Of a stretch of DNA of 64,000 nt, positions 44,257 to 52,219 are shown one piece after another. Below the pieces are notes generated by a model. It made no database searches. It saw only the letters and a program-made list of their open reading frames with translations, and had not been told where the DNA came from. Each line of letters opens with the position of its first letter. Within the stretch, counting starts at the first letter, position 1. The position numbers and the translations under genes are program-made. The stretch is from Alphaproteobacteria bacterium (GTDB lineage Bacteria; Pseudomonadota; Alphaproteobacteria; UBA8366; Aestuariispiraceae), in contig SPJV01000100.1 of NCBI GenBank assembly GCA_006844765.1, forward strand, positions 1 through 64,000. The letters run 5' to 3'.

Positions 44257-46028
44257 GAAGACGTCCTTTCCCTTACCACTGCTGCCAGTCCGGCCAGCAT
44301 GTCCTCCATCCGGGCGCAAGGCGTCAGCCCCCGCGCCGCCAGTTCCGCCGCGACTGGGCGCGGCAGGCTTGTGTTGCTGCCCTCAGCGATCTGATTGAGC
44401 TTGCCGCCGATAAAGATCGGAACCGACACACCTGCTTTCGCCATCGCCCCGACCAGCGCATCGGCATAGTCCAGGGCAACGCCGTTATAGGTCCCCAAAA
44501 CAATGGCTGAGAGCCGGTTCGCCGCCACCATATCCGCCAGATCATCCGGCTCTGCATGGATGCCTGCGTCCATACTGACGATCCCGAGCTCCGAGAGCGT
44601 TTGTTCCGACAAAAGCTTACCGAATTCATGCACATCAGTAGAGCCGACAACCACCGCCAGATCGCTATCCCGAAGTAACTGCCTGTCTTCATCGGACAAG
44701 CAGGTTATCGTTTCCTGGGCAAGCGCCCGGAGTTCTGCGACCGGTGGGGCTTCGACCAGGGGGCGGCGTCCGCGCGGCAATGCGTCATCTTCTTCACCGG
44801 GCCCAAACAGTTCCTCCAACCGCTTCGCCCCGATCCGCCTCAAGGCAAGAAGCAAAGCCTCAGGATCACGCGTGTTAAGGCCGCTGGCAGCAAGCCCTTC
44901 CATGACAGCCTCGAAGAACCGGTGTCCCCCGGCTATCAGTTCTTCCTTCATCGCATCGGCTGCGGTGGTTTCCAGTAAAGGCATCGGCGCGCCCCGCCGA
45001 CGCTGCAAGGACAAGGCGAAAAGCTGCGCTTCAATGACTTCATCCACATCGGGAATGCGATCCGCCTCGGTCACCGGGATCGGCGTTATCGCATGACCGC
45101 TCGCCATCGCCCGTTGCGCCGCGATATCGACAGACAGATAGGCTGCGAGTGCCCCGTAATTCTCTGCCTCCGGCACGGCTTCGCGATAGGCCGTCGTGTT
45201 GCCATAGACCATCGTGCCAGGAATATCGTCTCGTCCTTCGGCGAGGGCGCGCTGGAACGCAAACCGGCTTAGCGGGTCGGAAAATGTATGGCCATAACAA
45301 TGGCCGATCACCCCACCAATCAGGTCCTCAACGATGTATCGCTCCAGCAGCACTGCGCCAAAGGCACAGGCCAAGTCGGTAAACTGCGCGGCGAATCCAT
45401 CATCCAGGTTGCTGTGTATCAGGATCGGGACCGGCTGGGCTGCGCAAAGTGCCAGCGCGGACACGGTTGCCGCTGTCGTTTCCCGATCTTCCGGCCAACC
45501 CGGCATACGGAAGGTAAAATACTGCCCCAGATTTCCGATTGCTGTCGCCCCTGCCACCAAGGCGCATTGCGTATTCTCCAATGCCGCAGGAAGCCCGATG
45601 GTGAAGTCACCGAAATGCGGGGCAACCGGCGCGCGGCAGGTCAAGGCCTTGAAATCCTCCGGCCCCTCCAGGATCAGACCGGTGCCGCGCCCCATGGCAC
45701 CCCGAGAGGCCTTCGGATACCCCATCGACCAATCCAGGCAGATCCCATAGCGATCAACTGCGCCCCCTGACTTTTCCGTCGCTGCATGGATCGCCGCCCA
45801 GGCATCCCCGGTCTTAGCCGGATCGCGCCATCCGATCTGCGCATGATGGGTGAAGCGCCCTTCTGCTCTGGCCTTCTGTTTATAGTCAATTTCAGATGCG
45901 ACGCCGTATTCTGACAAGAACGCACTGTCGCCGACGGAACAATCCCGCGCGAGTGCACGTCCAGAGGCCAAAGAATCCCCGGAATTCGGGGCTTCGCCAT
46001 CAGCGAATACAGTCTTCAGATCGATCAT
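44253..46028 (-). CDS. Cobalamin-dependent mutase-like protein, glutamate-mutase E-S fusion architecture
   Basis: A 591-residue cytosolic protein. The C-terminal part (about 455-591) is a B12-binding domain: D465-V-H467-E-F-G470 matches the D-x-H-x-x-G motif, with H467 the candidate lower cobalt ligand. It is followed by AIVLGTYNG and IFIGGKLNQ, at the places where glutamate mutase S has its SSLYG and FVGGN segments. The first 400 residues look like a barrel related to mutase subunit E (QIGWRDPAKTGDAWAAIHAATEKSGGAVDRY, GATAIGNLGQYFTF), though weakly. E and S are usually separate chains, so this fusion is notable. It is coupled to the ProC-like reductase. No cobalamin riboswitch is visible upstream. 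Confidence 0.68.
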   Translation of the reverse strand: MIDLKTVFADGEAPNSGDSLASGRALARDCSVGDSAFLSEYGVASEIDYKQKARAEGRFTHHAQIGWRDPAKTGDAWAAIHAATEKSGGAVDRYGICLDWSMGYPKASRGAMGRGTGLILEGPEDFKALTCRAPVAPHFGDFTIGLPAALENTQCALVAGATAIGNLGQYFTFRMPGWPEDRETTAATVSALALCAAQPVPILIHSNLDDGFAAQFTDLACAFGAVLLERYIVEDLIGGVIGHCYGHTFSDPLSRFAFQRALAEGRDDIPGTMVYGNTTAYREAVPEAENYGALAAYLSVDIAAQRAMASGHAITPIPVTEADRIPDVDEVIEAQLFALSLQRRRGAPMPLLETTAADAMKEELIAGGHRFFEAVMEGLAASGLNTRDPEALLLALRRIGAKRLEELFGPGEEDDALPRGRRPLVEAPPVAELRALAQETITCLSDEDRQLLRDSDLAVVVGSTDVHEFGKLLSEQTLSELGIVSMDAGIHAEPDDLADMVAANRLSAIVLGTYNGVALDYADALVGAMAKAGVSVPIFIGGKLNQIAEGSNTSLPRPVAAELAARGLTPCARMEDMLAGLAAVVRERTSS

Positions 46029-46048
46029 AGCACCTCAAGTTTTTTAGA

Positions 46049-46071
46049 AATCGCGACAACAAAACGCGATT
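46049..46071. promoter_or_regulatory. Inverted repeat AATCGCG-N9-CGCGATT, possible operator
   Basis: A perfect 7-bp inverted repeat with a 9-nt spacer lies 21 bp upstream of the cobalamin-protein start, inside the 176-bp divergent region shared with serC. The dyad length and place suit a dimeric regulator such as the LysR protein encoded 6.5 kb away, but that link is inference. Confidence 0.4.
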
Positions 46072-46204
46072 ATGCGACGGATTATTGTTGACGATACAGG
46101 GAAGCCTGACTATTTACCGCTCCGCTGAATGGATGGGCCGGGCGATGGCCCAGGAAGTACATACCCTAGCCCTATCTGGATAAACTTAACAAGGAAGCGT
46201 CCCC

Positions 46205-47368
46205 GTGAACGCCGTAACTGCCCCGCCGACAAACAAGCCGGCCCGCCCGTTTTTCTCCTCCGGTCCCTGCGCGAAGCGTCCCGGCTGGTCACCCTCTGCT
46301 CTTTCAGATGCCGCGCTTGGTCGATCCCATCGCGCTTCAATCGGTAAAGCCAAACTGGGCGCCGTGATTGATCAGACGCGCGAGATTCTGGGGATCCCGG
46401 ACGATTGGCGGATCGGTATTGTCCCCGCTTCCGACACCGGTGCTGTGGAAATGGCGCTGTGGTCGCTGTTGGGCGCGCGCGGTGTCGATATGCTGGCGTG
46501 GGAAAGCTTTGGCAAAGGCTGGGTTACCGATGTTCTGAAGCAATTGAAGCTTGATGATGCCCGGGTTTTGGAGGCCGATTATGGCGCATTGCCGGACCTG
46601 ACCCAAACCGACCCGGCGCGCGACATCGTCTTCACCTGGAACGGCACGACCAGCGGTGTGCAAGTGCCGAACGCCGATTGGATCGCCGATGACAGGACCG
46701 GCCTGACGATCTGCGATGCAACCTCTGCCGCTTTCGCTATGGACCTGCCATGGGAAAAGCTGGATGTCGTCACCTGGTCTTGGCAGAAGGTCCTGGGTGG
46801 AGAAGCCGCCCATGGCATGCTGGTCTTGAGCCCGCGCGCGGTGGAACGCTTGGAAAACTATACCCCGCCCTGGCCGATGCCTAAAATCTTCCGGCTGACC
46901 AAAGGCGGCAAGCTGATCGATGGCGTCTTCAATGGGGAGACGATCAACACCCCCTCGATGCTCTGCGTTGAAGATGCATTGGATGCGCTTGCCTGGTCAC
47001 AGAACATTGGCGGACTACCCGCCATGATCGCCCGAAGCGAAGCAAATTTGGCGGCCGTGGAAAGCTGGGTTGAACAAACACCGTGGATCGCATTCTTGGC
47101 CGAAGACAAGGCGCTTCGATCCTCGACAAGCATTTGTCTGAAGCTGTCCGATGCCTGTCCTCTCACAGGAGATGACCGCGCATCCGCGCCGAAGCGGATT
47201 TCGACGCTGTTGGACAAAGAAGGCGTGGCGCATGACATCAATGGCTATCGCGATGCCCCTCCCGGCCTGCGGCTCTGGGGCGGCGCCACAGTCGAACCGG
47301 AAGATATGGCAGCGCTTTTGCCCTGGATCGACTGGGCCTATGCGAAAGTTCTGGCTGGGGAGGTCTGA
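46205..47368 (+). CDS. serC: Phosphoserine aminotransferase
   Basis: Second step of serine synthesis, transaminating 3-phosphohydroxypyruvate with glutamate; PLP-dependent, class V. The 387-residue protein begins with a GTG start 7-8 nt after AAGGAAG. RPFFSSGPCAKRPGWSP is the archaeal/alphaproteobacterial SerC opening. The PLP lysine lies in VTWSWQKVLGGEAAHG, and TWNGTTSGVQVPN binds the cofactor and substrate. It is 3 bp upstream of serA, so both serine enzymes come from one message. Confidence 0.93.
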   Translation: MNAVTAPPTNKPARPFFSSGPCAKRPGWSPSALSDAALGRSHRASIGKAKLGAVIDQTREILGIPDDWRIGIVPASDTGAVEMALWSLLGARGVDMLAWESFGKGWVTDVLKQLKLDDARVLEADYGALPDLTQTDPARDIVFTWNGTTSGVQVPNADWIADDRTGLTICDATSAAFAMDLPWEKLDVVTWSWQKVLGGEAAHGMLVLSPRAVERLENYTPPWPMPKIFRLTKGGKLIDGVFNGETINTPSMLCVEDALDALAWSQNIGGLPAMIARSEANLAAVESWVEQTPWIAFLAEDKALRSSTSICLKLSDACPLTGDDRASAPKRISTLLDKEGVAHDINGYRDAPPGLRLWGGATVEPEDMAALLPWIDWAYAKVLAGEV

Positions 47369-47371
47369 TCC

Positions 47372-48952
47372 ATGCCCAAGGTACTGATTTCCGACAAACT
47401 AAGCCCACGCGCGGTTGAAATCTTCCGGGATCGCGGGATTGAGGTCGATTTCGAACCCGGCCTTCCCGCGGAAGACCTGCTGGCCCGGATCAAAGACTAT
47501 GATGGTCTGGCCATCCGATCCGCCACGAAGGTAACGCCGGAGGTACTGGCAGCCGGTGCAGGAACGCTCAAAGTCGTGGGGCGTGCCGGGATCGGTGTCG
47601 ACAATGTCGATCTGTCCGCCGCGACACAGAACGGTGTTGTCGTGATGAACACGCCATTCGGCAATTCGATCACGACGGCAGAGCATGCCATTGCCATGAT
47701 GATGGCTTGCGCGCGCCAGATCCCCGCTGCTGATGCCTCAACGCAAGCCGGAAAGTGGGAGAAAAGCCGTTTCATGGGGGTTGAGCTGTTCGGTAAGACG
47801 CTTGGCCTTATCGGGGCTGGAAATATCGGTGCCATCGTTGCCGACCGAGCCCAAGGCTTGAAAATGCGTGTCGTGGCTTTCGATCCCTTCCTGTCGCCTG
47901 AGCGGGCGCGGGAAATGGGTGTAGAGCGCGTGGAACTGCCGGAACTCCTGTCCCGCGCAGACTTCATCACCATCCACACGCCATTGACAGACGGCACGCG
48001 TAACCTGATCGACGACAAAGCCATCGCCCAATGCAAGGATGGTATCCGCATCGTTAACTGCGCACGCGGCGGCATCGTCGACGAGGCAGCGCTGAAACGC
48101 GGCCTTGAAAGCGGCAAGGTCGCAGCGGCAGCCCTTGATGTCTTTGCTGAGGAGCCGGCGCGGGAAAATGCGCTGTTCGGTGCCCCGAACCTGGTCGCCA
48201 CGCCGCATCTGGGCGCTGCAACCGAAGAAGCGCAGGAGAATGTCGCCCTGCAGGTTGCCGAACAGATGTCAGATTACCTGCTGACCGGCGCGATCACCAA
48301 TGCGCTTAACATGCCCTCCATCTCCGCAGAGGACGCCCCGCGCCTCCAGCCCTATATGACGCTGGCCTGTCAGCTCGGCTCCTTCGCCGGGCAAGTGACG
48401 GAGACCGGGATCAAAGCCGTGACGATGGAGTTCGAAGGCCAGGTCGCGAAACTGAATGTGAAGCCTTTGGTACAAGCTGCCCTGGCGGAACTGATGAAGC
48501 CATTCTCAGACGCCGTGAACATGGTCAACGCCCCAGTCTTTGCGCGAGAGCGGGGCATTGATGTCTCCGAAGTCGTGCATGATCGCCCCGGTGACTATCA
48601 AACCCTCGTCAAGGTAACGGTGCAGACGGAGCGTTTCACCCGATCCGTTGCCGGCACGCTGTTTGGTGGAGGACAGCCGCGCCTCGTGGAGATCAAAGGC
48701 ATCAAGATGGAAGCGGAACTGACCGCTGATATGCTCTACATCACCAACCAGGATCAACCGGGTCTGATCGGTGGATTGGGGACGTTGCTGGGTGATGCGG
48801 GGATCAATATCGCAACCTTCCATCTGGGACGGGCTGAAGCGGGGGGCGATGCGATTGCCCTGATTGCAACGGACGGGCATGTCTCCACCGATCTTCTGGG
48901 TGAGATCACGGCCTTGCCGCAAGTCACGCAAGGCAAAGTCTTACGCTTCTAA
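47372..48952 (+). CDS. serA: D-3-phosphoglycerate dehydrogenase
   Basis: First step of serine synthesis. The 526-residue long form has the substrate domain with VGRAGIGVDNVDL, the NAD domain with TLGLIGAGNIGAIVADRA, the catalytic arginine region VNCARGGIVDE and the catalytic histidine in VATPHLGAATEEAQENVA. An intervening domain and a C-terminal ACT domain (ITNQDQPGLIGGLGTLLGDAGINIATFHLGR) follow, the latter usually binding serine as feedback inhibitor. It is coupled to serC. Confidence 0.96.
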   Translation: MPKVLISDKLSPRAVEIFRDRGIEVDFEPGLPAEDLLARIKDYDGLAIRSATKVTPEVLAAGAGTLKVVGRAGIGVDNVDLSAATQNGVVVMNTPFGNSITTAEHAIAMMMACARQIPAADASTQAGKWEKSRFMGVELFGKTLGLIGAGNIGAIVADRAQGLKMRVVAFDPFLSPERAREMGVERVELPELLSRADFITIHTPLTDGTRNLIDDKAIAQCKDGIRIVNCARGGIVDEAALKRGLESGKVAAAALDVFAEEPARENALFGAPNLVATPHLGAATEEAQENVALQVAEQMSDYLLTGAITNALNMPSISAEDAPRLQPYMTLACQLGSFAGQVTETGIKAVTMEFEGQVAKLNVKPLVQAALAELMKPFSDAVNMVNAPVFARERGIDVSEVVHDRPGDYQTLVKVTVQTERFTRSVAGTLFGGGQPRLVEIKGIKMEAELTADMLYITNQDQPGLIGGLGTLLGDAGINIATFHLGRAEAGGDAIALIATDGHVSTDLLGEITALPQVTQGKVLRF

Positions 48953-48975
48953 GCCTGGACCCTTAGCACGACAGC

Positions 48976-49020
48976 CCTATTTTGATTTGGCCTATTTTGA
49001 TTTGGCCCATCTTGATCTGT
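48976..49020. repeat. 15-bp tandem repeat, 2 exact and 1 degenerate copy
   Basis: CCTATTTTGATTTGG occurs at 48976-48990 and 48991-49005; a third copy (CCCATCTTGATCTGT, 49006-49020) differs at a few bases. It lies between serA and the FG-GAP repeat protein, just upstream of the latter's ribosome-binding site. Probably a slippage product. Confidence 0.85.
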
Positions 49021-49047
49021 GATAAGGCTCTTACGAAGGATATTGCC

Positions 49048-49953
49048 ATGAAGCCGGTTCTGGCGCTCATCTTAACCATCACTTGGTTACCATTCGCCAA
49101 TGCCTCTGAACCACGGGCGATTTCCTCGCAGGCAGTCCCACCGGCTTTGCTGGAAGAGCCCGTTGGAACCACGCCCGGCATCATTCCGCCCGGTATCATT
49201 CCACACGGCCGGATCGCAGAAAACCTGGGCGTCAGAGCTTGGTTTAGCGAACCGACGGATCGCTATTGGCATGGTGTCTTAGGTGACCAGATTGAAGCTG
49301 GCGCCCTCGTCGCAGAAATCGGCGGACGCCAATACACGCATCGTCTTTCCGATGACCTCGTCTTTGAGGACCTCGAACCCCGCATTGCCGATATCGACGG
49401 TGATGGAACACCGGAAATCCTGGCAATTTTGGCTCACCGCAACAAAGGAGCCTCTGTCTCGATTTATGGCATTGTCGGGGAAACCCTCAACATTCTCGCC
49501 CAGTCTGACTTTATTGGACGCAGCCATCGATGGCTCAATCCTGCAGGTATCGCGGATTTTGACGGGGACGGCACAACCGAAATCGCCTATATCGAAACAC
49601 CCCATATCGGCGGACAATTGGTGTTGCTCGCTTGGGACAAAGCTTCCGGTCGATTGGTCGAGGAACGCCGTAAATCGGGCTGGTCCACCCATGCCATCGG
49701 CTCCACCGTGCTTGCCATGGCCATCACCTTGGATTGGAACGGTGATGGCGTGCCGGATCTTCTACTGCCACGCCAGAACAGACGGGACCTGTCTGTCGTT
49801 TCGATGACAGGAAACGGATTTGAAGAAATCGCCCGCTACAGAAACACGGATCGAATCACCAGCCGCTTGGTGCGCACCGCAATAAATGGTCAACAAACTG
49901 TCGTCTACAGGCTCTCAAATGGCACTATTTGGGGCATCCCTCTACCGCAATAG
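49048..49953 (+). CDS. Exported FG-GAP/VCBS-type repeat protein
   Basis: A roughly 301-residue exported protein with a Sec signal (MKPVLALILTITWLPFANA). It has a short PGIIPPGIIPHG repeat near the mature N-terminus and then at least three calcium-binding-like loops (DIDGDGTPE, DFDGDGTTE, DWNGDGVPD) spaced about 60 residues apart, as in beta-propeller FG-GAP blades. The start at 49048 has GAAGGA 7 nt upstream. It likely sits in the periplasm or at the cell surface; the function is unknown. It ends about 110 bp before phaZ on the same strand, with paired palindromes between. Confidence 0.75.
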   Translation: MKPVLALILTITWLPFANASEPRAISSQAVPPALLEEPVGTTPGIIPPGIIPHGRIAENLGVRAWFSEPTDRYWHGVLGDQIEAGALVAEIGGRQYTHRLSDDLVFEDLEPRIADIDGDGTPEILAILAHRNKGASVSIYGIVGETLNILAQSDFIGRSHRWLNPAGIADFDGDGTTEIAYIETPHIGGQLVLLAWDKASGRLVEERRKSGWSTHAIGSTVLAMAITLDWNGDGVPDLLLPRQNRRDLSVVSMTGNGFEEIARYRNTDRITSRLVRTAINGQQTVVYRLSNGTIWGIPLPQ

Positions 49954-49974
49954 GTCCCAATTTCCACAGAAACC

Positions 49975-49988
49975 TTCGCAAATGCGAA
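49975..49988. promoter_or_regulatory. Palindrome TTCGCAAATGCGAA upstream of phaZ (site 1)
   Basis: Near-perfect dyad (TTCGCA-AA-TGCGAA) centred 22 bp before a second, almost identical site, in the 107-bp gap before phaZ. The spacing places both on the same face of the helix, as expected for cooperative repressor binding. The bound protein is unknown; PhaR is a candidate by analogy because it controls PHA genes. Confidence 0.6.
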
Positions 49989-49996
49989 AAAATCCT

Positions 49997-50010
49997 TTCG
50001 CATATGCGCA
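49997..50010. promoter_or_regulatory. Palindrome TTCGCATATGCGCA upstream of phaZ (site 2)
   Basis: Contains a perfect 10-bp core CGCATATGCG. It shares TTCGCA-N2-TGCG with site 1 and lies 51 bp upstream of the TTG start, where a promoter would be. Its centre is 22 bp, about two helical turns, from that of site 1. Confidence 0.6.
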
Positions 50011-50060
50011 AATTCAGTAGGCTCCGGGTCAGATAAGAAACGGAAATTGGATCGATCCCC

Positions 50061-51305
50061 TTGCTCTATCAAATGCATGACGCACGCCACCGCGCCCTTC
50101 AGCCGGCCCGTTGGATGGCCGAAGCGACCAGACTGGCCTTCATTAACCCCTTCCTGCCGATCTCCCACACACCGATGGGACGCGTGATTGCCGCAGGGTC
50201 CAAGGTCCTGGAGGATTTGCTCTCTGAATACCCAAAACCGGAGTGGCAAATTGATGAGACGGTGATCGATGGCGAGACCATAGCTGTCACGCCAAAACCT
50301 GTACTGTCCCTGCCCTTCTGCGATTTGCTGCATTTCGAGCGCGCGACCAAGACAAAACGCGATGATCCGCCGGTCTTCTTAGCGGCCCCCATGTCCGGCC
50401 ACTATGCCACCTTGCTGCGCGGCACTGTCAAAGCGCTTCTGCCGAACCATGACGTCTATATCACCGATTGGCGCGATGCGCGGATGGTCCCTACGACAGA
50501 GGGGCGTTTCGGGCTGGATGAGTATATCGACACCGTGATGCACTGCCTGGAGGATATCTGGAAGCGGCATGGAAAGCGCCGGGCACATGCCATGGCGGTC
50601 TGCCAACCGGCGCCGCTGGTCCTGGCCACCGCAGCCTTGATGGCGGAAGATGCCCTGCCGCATCGGCCGGCGAGCATGACCTTGATGGGTGGCCCCATCG
50701 ATACCGGCGCCTCCCCGACAGTCGTCACCCAGATGGCGGAAAACCGGCCTCTCACTTGGTTTAAGAGCCATCTGGTTCATCGCGTGCCACCGCGTTTCCC
50801 CGGCGGAAATCGTCAGGTCTATCCGGGCTTCATGCAATTGCGGGCCTTCTGGTCCATGCAGCCTGCCCGCCATGCCGGCGCCCATTGGAAGATGTTCGAA
50901 CATCTTGTCGAGGGTGATGGTGAATCGGCAGAAAAGACCCGCGCCTTCTATGATGAATATATGGCGGTGATGGATGTGACCGCCGATTTCTATCTGGAAA
51001 CAGTCGATCATATCTTCAAGCGTCGCTCCATCCCGAACGGTACTTTCAGCTGGAATGGGCGCCAAGTGAACATGGCTGCGATTGATGATATCGCCTTGTT
51101 GACCATCGAGGGCGGTTTGGACGATATCTCTGCCCCCGGCCAGACAAAGGCAGCCCATGGGTTATGCCCAAACATTCCGGATGACAGCCGCGATCACCTC
51201 CTCCAGGACGGTGTCGGACATTACGGCATCTTCAACGGGCGTGTTTGGCGGGAAACCATATGCCCCCATATCGCCGGTTTTATCAGGCGCAGCGAAGCTG
51301 ACTAA
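50061..51305 (+). CDS. phaZ: Intracellular polyhydroxyalkanoate depolymerase
   Basis: A 414-residue PhaZ that mobilises PHB granules to hydroxybutyrate. The alpha/beta-hydrolase nucleophile is Cys181 in AMAVCQP, and GLDDISAPGQT plus GVGHYGIFNGRVWRE hold the Asp and His of the triad. TTG is chosen as start because it restores the family N-terminus MLYQMHDARH; the first ATG would remove the MLYQ block. Full length. Two palindromes upstream probably control it. Confidence 0.92.
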   Translation: MLYQMHDARHRALQPARWMAEATRLAFINPFLPISHTPMGRVIAAGSKVLEDLLSEYPKPEWQIDETVIDGETIAVTPKPVLSLPFCDLLHFERATKTKRDDPPVFLAAPMSGHYATLLRGTVKALLPNHDVYITDWRDARMVPTTEGRFGLDEYIDTVMHCLEDIWKRHGKRRAHAMAVCQPAPLVLATAALMAEDALPHRPASMTLMGGPIDTGASPTVVTQMAENRPLTWFKSHLVHRVPPRFPGGNRQVYPGFMQLRAFWSMQPARHAGAHWKMFEHLVEGDGESAEKTRAFYDEYMAVMDVTADFYLETVDHIFKRRSIPNGTFSWNGRQVNMAAIDDIALLTIEGGLDDISAPGQTKAAHGLCPNIPDDSRDHLLQDGVGHYGIFNGRVWRETICPHIAGFIRRSEAD

Positions 51306-51477
51306 ACCGCTGACGTCATTCGGAATTTAGTCCAAGAAGTCCGACCTCTGCGGCCATTTGCCCGGCGCTCGCCTGCGGCAAAACATACCGTGGCGATTGT
51401 TCGCCATGGCCGCTTATGGTCAAATCTTGGCTGCTCGGGCATGGATGGCAGCGGGCACGGATGAAAGCGGAAAAATC

Positions 51478-52212
51478 GTGAGTGATCAACGCGAGGATAT
51501 ACACACCACCGGTGTTCCCGTCGTATGTCAGCAATGCGAGGCGCGGCATAAGGGCATCTGCGGCGCCCTGACACCGGATGAGTTGACTCGTCTCAGCAAA
51601 CATACGTCCAAACGGCACGCGGCGCATGGGATGGAACTTGTCGGTGAATCCGAGGAAACAGAGAGCTACGCCAATGTTATGGGTGGCGTCGTAAAGCTCT
51701 CCAAGATGATGCCCGATGGGCGTCAGCAGATTGTCGGATTGCAATTTGCCCCGGATTTCCTGGGGCGCCCTTTTCAGTCTACCAGCAACGTCACGGCAGA
51801 GGCTGCAACCGACGTGCATCTTTGCGTCTTCCCGAAATCGACCCTGGATTCGATGATGAAGGAAGCGCCGTCGATGGAAAACCGGCTGCTTCAGCAAACC
51901 TTGAAGGAACTGGATGACGCGCGGGAATGGATGTTGACCCTGGGACGGAAAACAGCGGCGGAAAAAGTTGCGAGTTTCCTGTTCATGATCGCGGTCCAAA
52001 TTGATCCGACCCATGATGCGGAACGTGAAGGCTCCGCCACCTTTGACTTGCCGCTCACCCGGGGGGAAATCGCTGATTTCCTGGGCATCACCATCGAAAC
52101 CGTCAGCCGCCAGATGACCAAACTGCGAAAGACAGGATTGATTGTCCTGGAAGGCACCCGACGGGTTTCCGTGCCGGATATCCAAGCCCTGAGGGACGAA
52201 ACAGGAGTTTGA
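51478..52212 (+). CDS. FNR-type oxygen-sensing transcriptional regulator (FnrL-like)
   Basis: A Crp/Fnr-family activator. Counting from the GTG at 51478, the N-terminal cysteines are C17, C20 and C28 (C-x2-C-x7-C), with a fourth in DVHLCVFP, the set that binds an oxygen-labile 4Fe-4S cluster in alphaproteobacterial FnrL. The cyclic-nucleotide-like barrel, the dimer helix (LTLGRKTAAEKVASFLFMI) and the recognition helix EIADFLGITIETVSRQMTKLRK (E-x2-S-R, FNR-site specificity) follow. The frame is open upstream, with ATGs at 51358, 51406 and 51445, so the start is uncertain. It would switch genes between oxic and microoxic growth. Confidence 0.85.
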   Translation: MSDQREDIHTTGVPVVCQQCEARHKGICGALTPDELTRLSKHTSKRHAAHGMELVGESEETESYANVMGGVVKLSKMMPDGRQQIVGLQFAPDFLGRPFQSTSNVTAEAATDVHLCVFPKSTLDSMMKEAPSMENRLLQQTLKELDDAREWMLTLGRKTAAEKVASFLFMIAVQIDPTHDAEREGSATFDLPLTRGEIADFLGITIETVSRQMTKLRKTGLIVLEGTRRVSVPDIQALRDETGV

Positions 52213-52219
52213 TTGAACG

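Noticed and set aside
46029..46204. A cobalamin riboswitch upstream of the B12-dependent protein
   Set aside because: The 176-bp region is too short for a typical B12 element and I cannot find its conserved box; B12-using enzymes need not be riboswitch-controlled.
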